Part shown: positions 1 through 12,079 of the stretch, in pieces
Numbering within the stretch: the stretch's first letter is position 1
How the letters are laid out: every line of letters starts with the position of its first letter
Assembly (NCBI RefSeq): GCF_921293095.1
Contig: NC_060247.1
Coordinates: 50,379,111 to 50,443,110, forward strand
Direction: 5' to 3'
Length of the DNA: 64,000 bases
DNA from: Ischnura elegans
Lineage: Eukaryota > Arthropoda > Insecta > Odonata > Coenagrionidae
Made by a program: the position numbers and the translations under genes
The notes under the pieces: generated by a model
What the model was told of the DNA's origin: nothing
Database searches by the model: none
The model's input: only the letters and a program-made list of their open reading frames with translations

Positions 1-872
1 TGCTTAAAGAGTCAATCACTTCACCCATTTTTAGAGAAATAAGGCTGGTGATCTAAAGAATACTCTAAAAGATTGGAAACAGGAAGTCCCAGATGGACAA
101 TAGAATTTGAAAATCGGGGAATCCATAGCTACGAGAATAGCTTCACTACAATTAAAATTATGCAAAAAAATGTCACAACTGAAGTCAATACTATTGAAAC
201 ACCGGCAAACCAATCGATATCGCTAATGACTTCTCGAGTTTTCCACATCGCGCCAGTTTCTATGACTGTCGACATTCATCAACGGGGAAGATGATGTGGG
301 AGAGACTTCCGACGAAATTTTAGCCGCCATAGAAGGATTTGTCAAGGGTAACCTAGGAAATGTAACTAGCATGATTTTTCAAGGATTGACATGAAGCTAA
401 GCTGGAACACTTAATAGATACATGGATGGGAAAATTTCTCAAGGTCTCCCATGGTAATTTTTTCGATTAAACACAATACCAACGCTCAATAATATAAATC
501 GTCAGCATGAAAACTTGCTCCACATTTAGAATTTAGTTTTGAAATCATCGCAAAATCTCAGTTTAGGGAACTATGCGTCATCTGATGATCCTCACCCCCT
601 AAAGGGATAGGGGAAATCGTTAACGATATATACTTTAAAATTGTGATCAGTTACAAATATTACCTACAATCTTAAAAAAAAGGAACTAGAGACAACTTAA
701 AGAGTAATTACTATTTATTTTGATAAACCTGCATAAAGAAGTTCTTCAGAGATTTATCAAAGCATTTGTTCGAGCAACAATTGTTACGCTCATCATTTTT
801 ACTAAGAATTATTTGCGTAATTTACCCATAATTCCAGGGTGACATATCTTAATAATGATTTTGTATTATGTG
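1..872. other. Featureless AT-rich DNA
   Basis: No open frame with protein-like composition, no tRNA-like boxes and no inverted or tandem repeat was seen on either strand. The short open frames here are what AT-rich random sequence gives. Confidence 0.6.
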
Positions 873-1464
873 GTGTACTATTGCGGATATTTGGCTTAGG
901 CTCACATTCAAGAGTTGTTGAATGGAAGTAACGACTACTGTTAAAAAAGAATAGAGAGCAAGCGTAACAATTACAATTGACAGATGGCTTTTTTCTTATA
1001 AAAAGACAACGTGTGTGAATTACTTCAAGAGTCAACATTAATAGTAGCTAAGCCACTTTAATCAGTTGCCTTGGGCACATAGGACACTGACCAAAGGCTT
1101 TAATTTACAAATTTATGCACAAATAAATAAACAAATAAATAAAAGCGAACAGTTGTCTTAGATTGGCGTATTTTCGCGAATATTTGGCGTAGGCTTACAC
1201 TCAGAGTTGTCGAATCAAAGTAACGATTACTTTTACAAAACAATGAGTAGATAACAAACGATTAGATGAAGATCATATAAAAATTACAATTAATAGGTAT
1301 CTTTTTCCAGATGTGAAGATAGCGTGTGTTAATTACTTTATGAGACATCATTATTAGTAGCTCGGTCTCTTCAACCAGTCTCTCTTTTTACGTAGATAAC
1401 TGACAAAAGGTTTTCTTCTTCAAATGTGCGCACAAATAAATAATAAAGAACAGTTGTCTTCGAT
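873..1464. repeat. Two-copy tandem repeat, unit about 295 bp
   Basis: Unit 1 is about 873-1164 and unit 2 about 1165-1464. Both contain, in the same order, ATATTTGGC(T/G)TAGGCT, AGAGTTGT(T/C)GAAT, AAGTAACGA, ACAATTACAATT, GTGTGTGAATTAC or its near match, GTAGCT, a CACAAATAAATAA block and CAGTTGTCTT. Identity is roughly 75-80% by eye, so the duplication is old. The second unit runs into a 63-codon open frame (1424-1615) that is partly repeat sequence. A related short piece of the unit's 3' part recurs at 6661-6705. Confidence 0.75.
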
Positions 1465-1679
1465 TTATAAAATTGGTATTAACGATAGTTTTCCAGCTGT
1501 AATTGTCGTATTTGTCGTTAGGGCCCTGCTTGGTAACGCCATGGTTATAGCTCTATGTAAATACGGCCTTTCTCATCCCCATAATAATTTCTGTCAACGT
1601 CGGGAAATATTGTAAAAATCCACCAATCGGCGTCGCCCTATATATCACGGTATCGCTACGACCTCGGAATCGCTCGGCA

Positions 1680-2345
1680 CTACTGCATTCTCGCAGACCA
1701 CTCGAGGCCCGCCTTTGCAAAATCAACCCGCCTCCCCGCGACGTCTTAAAAAAATAAACGAAATTCCCCCTCTCCCCTTTTGCTCCTCATCAACCTACCT
1801 TCCCGACCTTCTTTTCCCCGCTTTCGTCCTCTCCCATCGCTTGTAGGTACCTTCGTTCGTTCGACGGGCGCCCACCACAGCGCGTCGCTTCCTTGGCCTC
1901 TTCCCATAGTGCACCGCCTCGGGACTCGGAGTCGTTGAGATTCTCGGCAGCGCAATCTAAATTCCTTCCCGAGGGATGGAGGTGGTGGTGGGGGGAGGGA
2001 GGGGCGGTGGTGAAGGTCACCCTCCCCTCCAACCCCACTCCCCCCTGCCATTAACCATTCCTTCAATACCCCTACCCCCGCCCCATATCGCGACCCGCCG
2101 CCTCCCCCTCTCTCCTCCCTCCCTCCTCCTCGTCACACGCTCACATGCACCCTTACGCTTCTGCAGTTTTGAGGAATTCGCCTCAAAACCCACATAGTAT
2201 TTCAAAACTCTCCTCTCGCGATCCTGCCCCTTTCCGTGTTCTCACAACCCCGCCCCATATCCTAGCTCCTTCGTCTTCACCCCTGTTACTTCCCGGAAAG
2301 AATTTTCTCCTTTTCCTCACTCTAAAATCCACCCTTGCTGCCTCT
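1680..2345. other. C/T-rich, CpG-containing block
   Basis: The plus strand is strongly pyrimidine-rich, with long runs of C and T and little A or G, apart from a purine-rich G patch at 1976-2010. Several overlapping frames stay open on both strands (longest 106 codons), but they are proline-, serine- and arginine-rich low-complexity translations, as expected from biased composition. Nothing recognisable as a conserved domain was found. Confidence 0.6.
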
Positions 2346-2405
2346 AAAATAGTCTATTTCAACGGAATACATTGATGAATAATAAATGCTTTTCGGGTAA
2401 AGGTT

Positions 2406-2551
2406 GTGTTGACTCATTTTAAGGGGGCGAATTACTATCCCTGGACCACTTCATACTTTGCGGATTTTGTTTGGGGTAGTCTCAACTTTTCAGCCGGGTA
2501 TGAACTGGGGACCCTTCGATCAGCACCAACTGAACTACCACGCGCCCCTAC
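2406..2551 (-). mobile_element. tRNA-derived SINE fragment
   Basis: Read on the minus strand from 2551, the sequence begins with a tRNA-like head. It contains TAGTTCAGTTGG, a near-perfect RNA polymerase III A box, and about 30 bases later CAGTTCATACCC, a diverged B box. The downstream body (to about 2406) has no tRNA character. The acceptor stem does not pair, so this is a SINE or pseudo-tRNA rather than a working tRNA gene. It shares TGAACT followed by GACCCTTCGAT with the piece at 2951-3046, suggesting one family. Confidence 0.6.
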
Positions 2552-2609
2552 TAAAATGAAAATCATATTATATAATAAAAAAATAAGCTTTGTTATATTC
2601 CACTAACAA

Positions 2610-2839
2610 GGGCGTACCCAGGATCAAAACTAGGGGGAGAAGCAAGCCAAAGTTGTTCAAGTTGTAGGTAAGATTTAAGCATGGAAAAGTTGAATGAAAT
2701 CACTATTTTAAGGAAACTGTAGCAGCTATTAGTTTTTAAAATTCTTTACTTGAAAAACTATTATTTTCCTAAAAGACATTTGCGATTTTTTCTTCTAGGG
2801 GGTGCAGCTGCCCCCTCCTGCCCCTCGCCGGGTACGCCC
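2610..2839. repeat. Short interspersed repeat with 10-bp inverted ends
   Basis: GGGCGTACCC at 2610-2619 is matched by its exact reverse complement GGGTACGCCC at 2830-2839. Just inside the ends are a G-rich block (CTAGGGGGAG) and C-rich blocks (GCCCCCTCCTGCCCCTCG), which partly extend the pairing. The 210-bp interior is AT-rich. No clear target-site duplication was seen. The layout fits a small non-autonomous element or foldback repeat. Confidence 0.5.
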
Positions 2840-2950
2840 ATGTCCACTCAGTATTTTTTAAAAACTCTACCGGTTTTGACCTTTTCATTGTCATTATCAA
2901 GTGGCAACAGAGCTTGCCACTTGCTAATGGAAATTTTTTAATGGAAAGTT

Positions 2951-3046
2951 GTTAATAAATAGTGCGTGGAATACAATAAAGTTTATTTTTCAATCTACCA
3001 TGTTACAATTCAACGGAGTGAACTCGCGACCCTTCGATTTGATAAA
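2951..3046 (-). mobile_element. SINE-like fragment related to 57222-57325
   Basis: This stretch and 57222-57325 align along most of their length: AATA(G/C)TG(C/T)GTGG, a TTATT block, ATCTA(C/T)CAT, a CAATTC or CCATTC block, AGTGAACTCG(C/T)GA and GATTTGATA. On the minus strand GCGAGTTCACTCC resembles a polymerase III B box. Both copies are truncated and lack a clear A box. They are likely old copies of the same tRNA-related SINE as 2406-2551. Confidence 0.45.
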
Positions 3047-4439
3047 CATATGAATTGAAAATTTGTCACCGCCCGTTCGACGGTTTGCATGGTTAGAACA
3101 CAAATTGTTATGATCATCTACTTCTTGTGAATTATGTCACAACTTGATAGATAGAAAGTTAGAAAAATATTTATTATTTAGGAAAAATTACGTAAGAACA
3201 AAAATAATATCAAATTATATAAAAAATTACATTTTGCTAGCACATTACATTAAATACAATTACAATGATAAATAATTACAATGAACGGAAAGTTGAGCTA
3301 TCTTACAAGCCGCATTTTATACAAAAACAAACAAAAAGTCACATATTTTTAACTAAACAAAAAAAAAACACTACAGAAAAAATAACCATAATAACCAGAA
3401 CACAGATTTGAAAAAATAGAGCAACTTATGTCATTGTCAAGATAATAAATAATCACATTATTTTAGTTTAAAGTACTTAGACTTTTGTTTTATTTTACTT
3501 GGCCCGGGTGAGGCCAAAATCCGGCCCCTCTTTCCCCGAGCCAGGGCTCTTTTACATAGGTATTTTAAGTTCATTCTTACACTACAAAATATGGTATTGT
3601 AATATTTTCTTCTTGTAGTAAATTTTGTTTAGCTCCTTGGACATTCATTGGTCATGAGATGTCGAGCTGCTGAAGTCTTTTATTTGCGTCGGTCGAGTTC
3701 ATCTCAGGAAGTCCAGCGTATACAATATGTATATGAAAAGATTAATAAAAAAGAAATAATTACTTGAAGCAATATAAAATAATACGTTGAATATTAATAA
3801 ATATATAGGCTGCATTCTCATCATTTAGCAAAGGCAAGGAATAAAAATCAGAAGCTTTGAAAGTTGGAATAAAAGCATCAACACATTGCAATATTCTGGT
3901 AGATAGAATTGAAATTTAAAAGAAGTCAAAAAATGACATTAAAAAAAACTGATTGCAACGATATAAAATTTTATTGTAAAAAAATAAAATATTATAAGAT
4001 GTTTTTTCAGCAGCTTCTTTGGTGAGTGTTAAAAGAATAAAAAGGAAAGCCATGGTGAAAATTGAAATCAGTTGAAGAATAAATTATTCAATTAAAATAA
4101 ATACTCAGGTAGATAAAACTGATTTAAAAACAATAATAATGCAAAAATGTAGCTGTATAAAAATGCACCACTTCTGTGAAATTTCCATATGGAGTCAGTG
4201 TACACAGCCGTAAGAAGATAAAAAAATATAGAGAAACTTATAATAAATACTTTACTATGTGTAAAATGAATAAATAAAATATAAATAAATAAGAGGGTGA
4301 ATAAATAGGTTAATCATTATGTGAATAGATATATGCATTTATAACTGCATACATATGCAAATACATAAAAAAGTTGGTAATTACACTGAGGTAAGCGGAA
4401 AGTTTAAGAAACGCGACGTGTTATCTGAAAGCGTCTAGT
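3047..4439. other. Featureless AT-rich DNA
   Basis: Very A-rich sequence with many short poly-A and poly-T runs. No open frame, hairpin or repeat worth separate annotation was seen. Confidence 0.6.
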
Positions 4440-4870
4440 TCAGTTTGGTAATTCTAAATCAGGAGTGTATTCCTGCCTAGGTGACTCTCCTAAACAAAAT
4501 TCGCGAAGTGTGAGGTGGACCAAGGACTGGAATTGACCCCCCTAACCTTATTTTGTGAAATTCAAACGCCTATGGCAAGATCAAGGGGAGGCCTGGCCTC
4601 ATCTATCCAAACCAACCTTCGGGTTGAATCACTGAGGGCGTGACCGGTTAAGTTAGGGTTACATGAAACGCTTTTCCCAAACACCCCGCAAGTCTCCGCT
4701 CCCTAAATTGTACTCCCTCCTGTAATGCCCAGTAAGGCCTACACAATTTCCTTCTATCAATGAATCCTATTTACTCTCTCCCTGGCACCCGCTTATCTAA
4801 AATTCTTCCTTCTAGCACGGCCCTTAACAACCGTTCTCCGGTCAATACTAGTTCGTTCTTCTGCAAAACG
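4440..4870. repeat. Possible dispersed repeat of moderate GC
   Basis: This block is distinctly richer in C and G than its AT-rich flanks. It contains phrases such as AACCTTCGGGTTGAATCAC that look like dispersed-repeat sequence, but no second copy lies in this window. It has no long open frame, and its ends are not defined by inverted or direct repeats. The call rests on the composition step alone. Confidence 0.25.
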
Positions 4871-5609
4871 AAAAATAAAGAAAACAGAAATGTGATAAGG
4901 TGAATACTTTTATACTAATGTGTAAATAACCAATATTTACCAGTTACAATAATTAAAGAAGGTAATTTTACGTATGATGTGTCAAGGTTAGGATTTTCAG
5001 TGGAAGATTTCAAATAAGTGTAGTAATGGGTATTTTATATTTTCAATACAAATAATTGGTAGGAACATTGCGTCGACCCTTTAACCTCATGAATTTGTGT
5101 ATTTGTGTCTCTCTCGTATTCCTTACGCTTCATGTTTTTTAATGCTCTAGTTTAATGTTACTATTGGCATTAAAAGATCTTTGGACACGAAATTCCATAA
5201 GAACTTCATTTAAAGGATAATAAATGGAAAATTTATGTTCTACCCATATGTATCATTGAATGAGGAGTGAAAAAACTACGACTAAACTGATTATGAAGCT
5301 CCAAGTTTGCTGATGTTGGAAAATTTTGATTCGAAGTACAATTTATAAGTGTATAATAACGCGAAATGAATCACCTGATTTCTAGGCCGTAGCAAGGAAT
5401 AATTTCGGGGGCAGCATGTTTAGAGAGGCGGTATATTTTGGAAGGTGTACATGTACAATTGGAAGGACTGCATAGCACGCCTTGCCTCCCAAAGATTCCA
5501 TGGGAGATTCCTCCTCTTGTTCCCCCCGCCCACCTAGAAATAGCACAAATTTGAATATAAAATAATAATAGAAATCAAAATTCTTCATTTTCAGTTAACA
5601 CCGCGTCAA

Positions 5610-5677
5610 TTGCTGTGGCGAAGACAGTGGTTTCCCCAGCACTACTGCCAGCGAGACAGTTGTCTTCGCCACAGCAA
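5610..5677. repeat. 17-bp perfect inverted repeat
   Basis: TTGCTGTGGCGAAGACA at 5610-5626 is matched by its exact reverse complement at 5661-5677, with a 34-base loop. It could form a stable hairpin in RNA. A fragment of GC-richer sequence follows (to about 5780), with no open frame. It may be the end of a degraded inverted-repeat element. Confidence 0.7.
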
Positions 5678-6209
5678 CCGAAACGGAGGTAAACGACAAT
5701 GGAGGATTTCACCGCTCAGTATGGAAGTCTACGTTCTCACAATACTTCCCATTGTTGGCGTTGGAGCACAGCCCTAAGATAGGTTACTAATAAAAATAAG
5801 GTTCTTAAAAGGAGCTCAATATATAACAATCCCTTAGAATACTACCCAAATAAATTTAAGAATGAAGATCAATTTAAGCAAATACCCTTGATACTTTTAA
5901 GATCACGCATTTTTTAGGATGAAACTAAAAGTACATCCATATTTCCGACGAGCAATTATTCATTTGAACATTGAAACATTCACTGCGAATAATTCTACCA
6001 TTCACCATAAAAAAATTGATGCCCAACGAAGGCGATTTCATTTTTAAATGAAATGATTTGCATGAAAACCCCCTATTAAATACGGATTTTGGGTAATTTT
6101 AATGTGTTAAGAAATTATCCTGTATAAAATATGTGCGTAGTCATAGAGCCATAAAAATTAATTTTACGAAAGAATTTAGACTGTTAATTCTAAAGTAAGT
6201 GTAGATAGT

Positions 6210-6251
6210 AAAATAGACATATTGTAGCATAAAATAGACGTATTGTAGCAT
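6210..6251. repeat. Two tandem 21-bp units
   Basis: A 21-bp unit (AAAATAGAC, A or G, then TATTGTAGCAT) occurs twice with one mismatch, at 6210-6230 and 6231-6251. It is a simple local duplication. Confidence 0.85.
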
Positions 6252-6660
6252 GAAAAAGCTATTTCTAGCAATGGTCAGTTTGTATTTCAGATGTATTAAA
6301 CACAAGATATTGAACATGTGTGAAAACAATATTTTAGAAATTGCGATAGGAGTATACTTCACTTTCCCTAATAGATCCTCACTCCCGATTTAGCCTCACC
6401 GAAACCTTGAAACCTCACCACTCCTTCCGAACCCCAAAACTGCCCCTTATCAAACTGGACCCCAAAACTGGCCCTACCACAGATACCTTGAAAACCGCTT
6501 TCAACCACCACTTACTACACCACCGTTCTCATTTGCTCATGGTTATATATCCCTTTCGTTGCCAGGCTTCTTCTGCTCCTCCAACTTCCAGTTTTTCCGA
6601 TATTTTTGCTTTCTAGGTTGCCGGAATCATTATCCTCATTTATTTTCCTTTTTTTATCTC

Positions 6661-6705
6661 GTGCACATACAAATAAATGATAGCGCGCCGTTGTCTTCGA
6701 TTAAT
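6661..6705 (+). repeat. Short copy of the 873-1464 repeat family
   Basis: GTGCACATACAAATAAATGA followed by GTTGTCTTCGATT matches the segment of the tandem repeat near 1425-1462 in order and spacing. It shows the unit is a dispersed family and not only a local tandem duplication. Confidence 0.45.
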
Positions 6706-6719
6706 ATAAATGCACGGAA

Positions 6720-9700
6720 CGGAAATGGAAAAACGCTAACCGTGGCACACGCCCCGTTGGGCCTCATCGTCTGTTTGGATCGCGATTTTCAGAAATAATT
6801 ACTCTAAAATGTGCTCTCTCAATGCTAGGATGTTCGAGGAACTCTTATTCTATTTGAGTGTATTATTGTCTCTGGAAAATTTGTTCTCGTGTCGATCGCT
6901 TATTCATTTCAAAGACTCATCCACTCACAGATTGAATATTTTCGGAAAAATGTATAGTAATGGTCTCTCCGAGAACTGGCGACCTATATTGGCCTCAGTA
7001 AAATTAGGAAAACTGTGTTATATCTATATTCATCTTCCCTCCGTATTATTATTTTTACGGTTGCAGAAGACGTACACATTTTATAATAACAGGATAATTT
7101 AATTTAAATCCTGAAAATGAACCAAAATTAGAGCAGGATATAGCGGGATTTTAATAAAATTATGCCATTAAAACATTAAAACACCTGTTTTGACATTAAA
7201 ATGCTTTTTCGGTGCTTGGTAGAATTTTTTTGAGTGAATATTTCTATTATTCAGATGAATAACTTTTCGTCGGGGATATGGGCGACGATTTTACTTTCAT
7301 CCTTAAAAATGCGTGATTTTGAAAAAGTATCATTGGTAGTTGCTGAAATTGAACTTTATTTTCAGATTTATTGGGAGTGCGTTCTAAGGTATTCAAAAAT
7401 TCAATGTAAAACGGTGAATATGAAGACAGCACCTTTACAGAGGAAAGAGAATATCACGCATTCGCGTCTCGTGAAAGCTTATTTTAAGAAATATTGATGC
7501 ATGACGCGCGAAGCGTTTTAAATGACCCAGTTCTCTCCCGTCAATGAGATTTTAAAGAGAATATTAATGTTTTCGGTGATCGTAATCAGAAGGGAAGAAT
7601 TCTGTTAAAGGTATATCCAGACAAACTAAATTTATGCTAAAGTCGTTCACTATGCTTGAGAATTCATGATTTTAGATCATGAATATCATGATCATAAACA
7701 ACACTTAGTTATACTTATATGTATTGTACTTCTATTTCAACACCACGCGTTAAAATTGAAGTGAAAAACGCCCGCGATTCACCGTATGAATTGTTAAGTT
7801 AATGTTGATTCTTATTTCAATTTTTTGACTTGATAACAGTTACCGAATATTTGCATCCAAAATATTTGACAATACGCGGAGGAGCCTCGCAGTAATCAGA
7901 CACGTAAACCTATTTGTACTGCTAAGCTAAGCTGACGTTAAAGCGTTCCTGAAGGTTCCATACCCTTCTTAGGTCCTGTACGCGTGAAGCTGTGTGAAGG
8001 ATATAAAAAAATATTCTATGCTGACATTATTCAGATATTGCGTTCATTATATTGTTCCTTGACTATAGACATTATGCCATTAATTAAATAATATAAAGCT
8101 TAAGATACCTTACTTAAGAAATGAATGCTCTTAAATTTTAAAATATTTTTGTTTGTTAGTTGCTTGTATATATAATACTAGTTGCTTTACTATAGCATGT
8201 CATAAATAAATTTTAAAGAGTTTCTGTAATATCTACCGTGTAACTTTGCTTTATTCAATGCCGTTTCCGTGTAACATACTCAATGTACTTAAACGGCAAT
8301 ATAATTTCTTTATTCGGACCTAGTCTATTAATTCACCATACCCCAAGATAAGCAATAAAGTATGGTGATAACTCATGAATTAGCGTGTAGCGTAGTTTGT
8401 CTTTGGTTATTTTACACTATTCATCTCCTATCTATTTCTCTACGTCGTTTATCATTTCCAAAGTAAATTCTGATTTTAGTTCGTTTTCGATGAGAAAAAG
8501 TTTTAAGATCTTTGTTTGAAAAATACAGAATAATTTTATCACTTATACCTATTGTTTTCTACAAACCAGTCAGTCGTCTAATGTAAATGAAATGAAAGCG
8601 AGTGAGGTTAAAAATTCTTGTTTGTTTAAATGTTCCACGTTAAATCGGCACAAAGTGAAAATGAAGATTTAAAAAATTGATTTTAAATCTCACCAATACG
8701 CCTAAAAACAACATAATGATTTTGATGCTTCAATAAAATTCTGAATATCAAGGAAAATCTGAATACCAACCATACATTTTTGCTAAAGCTGTAACTCAGC
8801 TTATTTGCAAGGAGCATTCGCGTGCCTCTGTTGAAAAACTGACATTGAATACAGCGATAATACCAATAATTCAGCACAAAATGAGCTGAAATCAGTGGGA
8901 AATATCATTAAAATACAATTTTACAAATTTATCTCGGAAAATTGTAAAAAAACCTTTCACTGATACATGTTTTGACGCAGTTTTCCTCTTATTAACAGTA
9001 ATAACTTGCAAGTAATAATTCCAAGATTATAATTTAGCCTTGAATCATAGGAAGTCTATATGAGGTAGCGATAAACACTGCAGCAAGTCCTAATCCCTTT
9101 GCTAAGTGCCTTCAAATAATGCTTCCTCGTAAAACGTAACTGATACTGAAGATTAAACCGACGCCAAACATACGTGCATTTAAAATTTTATAATTTTCTC
9201 ATCGTCAATGTGTATCACCAATAAGATATCAGCGGATATAGGAGGCTTCGAGAACAAGGCAAAAGCAATATCAAGTCTGTCTTTTAAAGGAAAGAACCTT
9301 CGTTCACCTTCTTTAAGCTAAATATTTAATCAAATCTCAATTTGTCCATAAAACTGTTTTAAGTTGGCGACTTTGAATACATAAATGTCACATTCTCGAC
9401 GCAAGCATATCTGAATTCGGCGAGGAGTGTAAAGAGAAATTATAATTACTTTTCCATTTATAAGTGTTTTAAATAATATCTTTTTTAGCTCTATTATTAA
9501 TGTCTGGAAATTAATAAGATATCTAAGTATATTTTAACTTTTTTATACCAAGAATGGAAATTAAGTCATGACGTATATCTGCTTTCTATTAGAGGCTACT
9601 AGAGTTTTGTGAAATTACGCAGTAAAAGAAGTTATTCCATAAATGATGACATAGCAACCAATGGTTATTGCTGCAGCAATAAATGTTATAAGCTCTACGT

Positions 9701-10200
9701 TCCTTTTCGTTATGTTAATCTCATGGTAATTTATATATCTCTACTTGCTTGGCACAGTTAAACTAATTTCAGTCGCTAGTAATTCTCAAAAAAATTTACG
9801 CAGTGTATCACCCAAACATACTCCATTCACGAAATAAAATTTCCTTCAAGCATAAACATGTGTTAAACGATTTTATTAGGCGTAATTTTATGCGAAAATA
9901 ATGATAGCTTCGGGTTGCTAAAATTACAGCGTGAAGTGAGGAAAGCTTCCACCAGTGTTGATTCGTATACGCTGTCGATTAGGCATCATGAAAAAATACG
10001 ACTTTGTAATATACAGCTACATATAGGTTTCAAACATTTTCTTTGTTACTTAATATCATTTGCAACAAAGCAATAAAATGAATTTTTCTCAATCAAATCG
10101 CACCTCATTTATTTAGATAATTAATTTTTTTCTTCTTATCTTGACCTCATATATTATTGGTAAAATAATTCTTGGAGTGTAGGGACTTAGGTGTAGGTAA
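6720..10200. other. Featureless AT-rich DNA
   Basis: Open frames of 60-97 codons occur (for example 6809-7102 and 7234-7497), but their translations are typical of AT-rich chance frames, rich in F, I, K, L, N, S and Y. No splice-flanked exon, RNA gene or transposon end was recognised. Confidence 0.55.
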
Positions 10201-10206
10201 TTATTA

Positions 10207-10243
10207 GCCAACGTTTCAGTTTATGTTAAACTATCATCAGGGC
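10207..10243 (-). other. Hammerhead-like hairpin motif, best copy
   Basis: On the minus strand the order is AGCC, CTGATGA (10240-10234), one T, a perfect 5-bp stem AGTTT/AAACT (10232-10228 and 10222-10218) closing the 5-base loop AACAT, then GAAA (10217-10214) and CGTTGGC. CTGANGA and GAAA around a stem is the arrangement of the hammerhead ribozyme core. However, an extra base lies between CTGATGA and the stem, and no upstream partner for CGTTGGC was seen within about 60 bases. The downstream flank (CTACAC..., then ACTCCAAGA) resembles that of the copy at 62781-62817, so the two share an ancestor. Confidence 0.45.
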
Positions 10244-10259
10244 TATGAATGAAAACATG

Positions 10260-11150
10260 AGAACAATATAAAATACAATGATATAGTACATTTTTTCATA
10301 AATAAATGTTACGAAAGAGTTTTTTTATTGCTATAATATAATTTAAAAAATATATAAGAAGGGAATACACAAAAAGTTTTGACATACCTTAGCTTTGCCC
10401 ATTTTTATTGATAATACGTTACTAAGCTATTACGAAACTTAGTTACCGCTGGTTTTGATAAATTAAATAAAAATAAATTTGGCTAAGGTTTTCAATGTCT
10501 GTTTTTTTTATTACAACTGCTAATTGATTTAGATATATGAAGCATTTCTTTAAAAAGTCTTTTTCTCTAATTAACCTCATGATTTAAAATTTCGGCGTTG
10601 TCAAAATCAAAATTTATTTCAGATATTTATTTTGGGTTATATTTCGATGATTACCAAAAAATGTAACTAATATCCCTTATGATGCGATAGCACCAAATGA
10701 TTCAAGGAGCAATTGGGAATTAACGAAATGAAATGACTATTCAGGCTTGTTTAAAGAGTTAACTCAATTTCGAATTAAATTTTAATAATGTACTCTCAAT
10801 ATTTTCATAGAATTGATGGGATGATAGTAAAATTGCCTAGCTTATGCCATTTCTTTCTGATATCACGCAGATAAAATATAATTACCCATCAAAAGTTAGT
10901 CACAAGCTATTCAGTCATTAGATGGCAAAGATTTTCAACTAAAATCTACAATTAGTCGTGCTGTGGTGCGAAACCTGTCAATTTAGCAGACCCTGACGTA
11001 CCATGCATTTTTGCTCAACGAAAAAATATCCCTTTTCTGATGCAAACGAAAATTTTTTCCCTCATTTTTTCTATTTTCCATTGGTATCCTGGGCGAAACA
11101 TGTCATTGCACTCCGGTAGCGTCGGAATTTCACTGTTCTATTTTCACGGC
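10260..11150. other. Featureless AT-rich DNA
   Basis: No supported feature on either strand. It contains only T-rich and A-rich runs. Confidence 0.6.
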
Positions 11151-11440
11151 TTGAATTGGGCAACTTTGCCGATCTGATTCCCGCGCTCAAAACCTTTCTG
11201 TCTCATCCTTCCACTATGCCTCTCTCGGATGTTTGCGAACTTGATCGTAGCCATCGCAAAAATTTCACCCGTTCATCGGCTTCCTCGAACCAACGCCTAT
11301 TCCTTCGTTCCCTCGAACGAGCGGCGCCATTTTTCGAGATCGGAGAGAATGATTTCGCTACGACACTAAATGAAATTGGCCGAATAATGGAGGGATTTGG
11401 ACCGGGAAGGATTAGTGAAAGAAGACAGGAAATGTTGACA
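11150..11440 (+). other. GC-richer segment with a 129-codon open frame, unidentified
   Basis: A frame from 11156 to 11545 is open, and its first two thirds are GC-richer than the surroundings. The translation contains no motif I recognise. A piece of it (about 11371-11432, containing TTGGCCGAATAATGG) resembles 12011-12055 (TCGGCCGAATCATCG) at roughly 70% identity. That suggests a dispersed repeat rather than a gene. No convincing splice sites border it. Confidence 0.25.
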
Positions 11441-12079
11441 TATTTGGATCCCCAATTTTCTTACCTATTTCTTTTATATGCATCGTATTTTGGACATTTT
11501 AATGGAAAAACTACGTACTTTGTCTTTTCTTTCGTACCGGCGTAACGTTCTAAGTCATTATAGATACAAGCGTGGTAGATTAATCGTTTATAAATATAAA
11601 ATAGACTTTTATGATATCGGAGGGAAATTTGAAGTAAGTGTTTGCATTTACTTCCAGAAATATGGAGAAAATGTTCTCTTTTACAAACATTTAAATGCTG
11701 ATAGAAATCCTCAAACCTCAGTAAAAATTTAAAAAATGTTTTCATTAATTTATTATTTGCTGTTCCAATTGCGTGTCAGTGAACAATTCATTTTGATTTC
11801 AAATTAAATATTTATTAAGCGTTCTCTTGTGAGGTAACAATATTTAAAACTTGTGTACAATTATATTTGAAAAATTCTGTAAGTTCCCGGCAAAACCCAA
11901 ACTTTCTCAAGGTTTTTTTTAATAGCAACAGCCCATTGTAATCGCAGGAATTAGTGAAAAAGTTCGAGGTTCGAAATCTACCTTAATATCCGAGTCTGCA
12001 ATACAATATGCAATCGGCCGAATCATCGCGGGGCTTGGAATAGGAGAAAAAAGAAAAACTGGGTTTGGGCGGGGGAGAA

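Noticed and set aside
1424..1615. Short frame containing GNAMVIA, reminiscent of the first membrane helix of class A receptors
   Set aside because: The start of the frame is part of the 295-bp tandem repeat, there are no further receptor motifs or splice sites, and a seven-residue match is easily chance.
2491..2551. Functional tRNA gene
   Set aside because: The A box is good, but the acceptor stem does not pair and the B box is diverged.
11156..11545. 129-codon frame as a gene
   Set aside because: Part of it recurs in diverged, non-open form near 12.0 kb, which points to a repeat. It is kept only as an unidentified segment.
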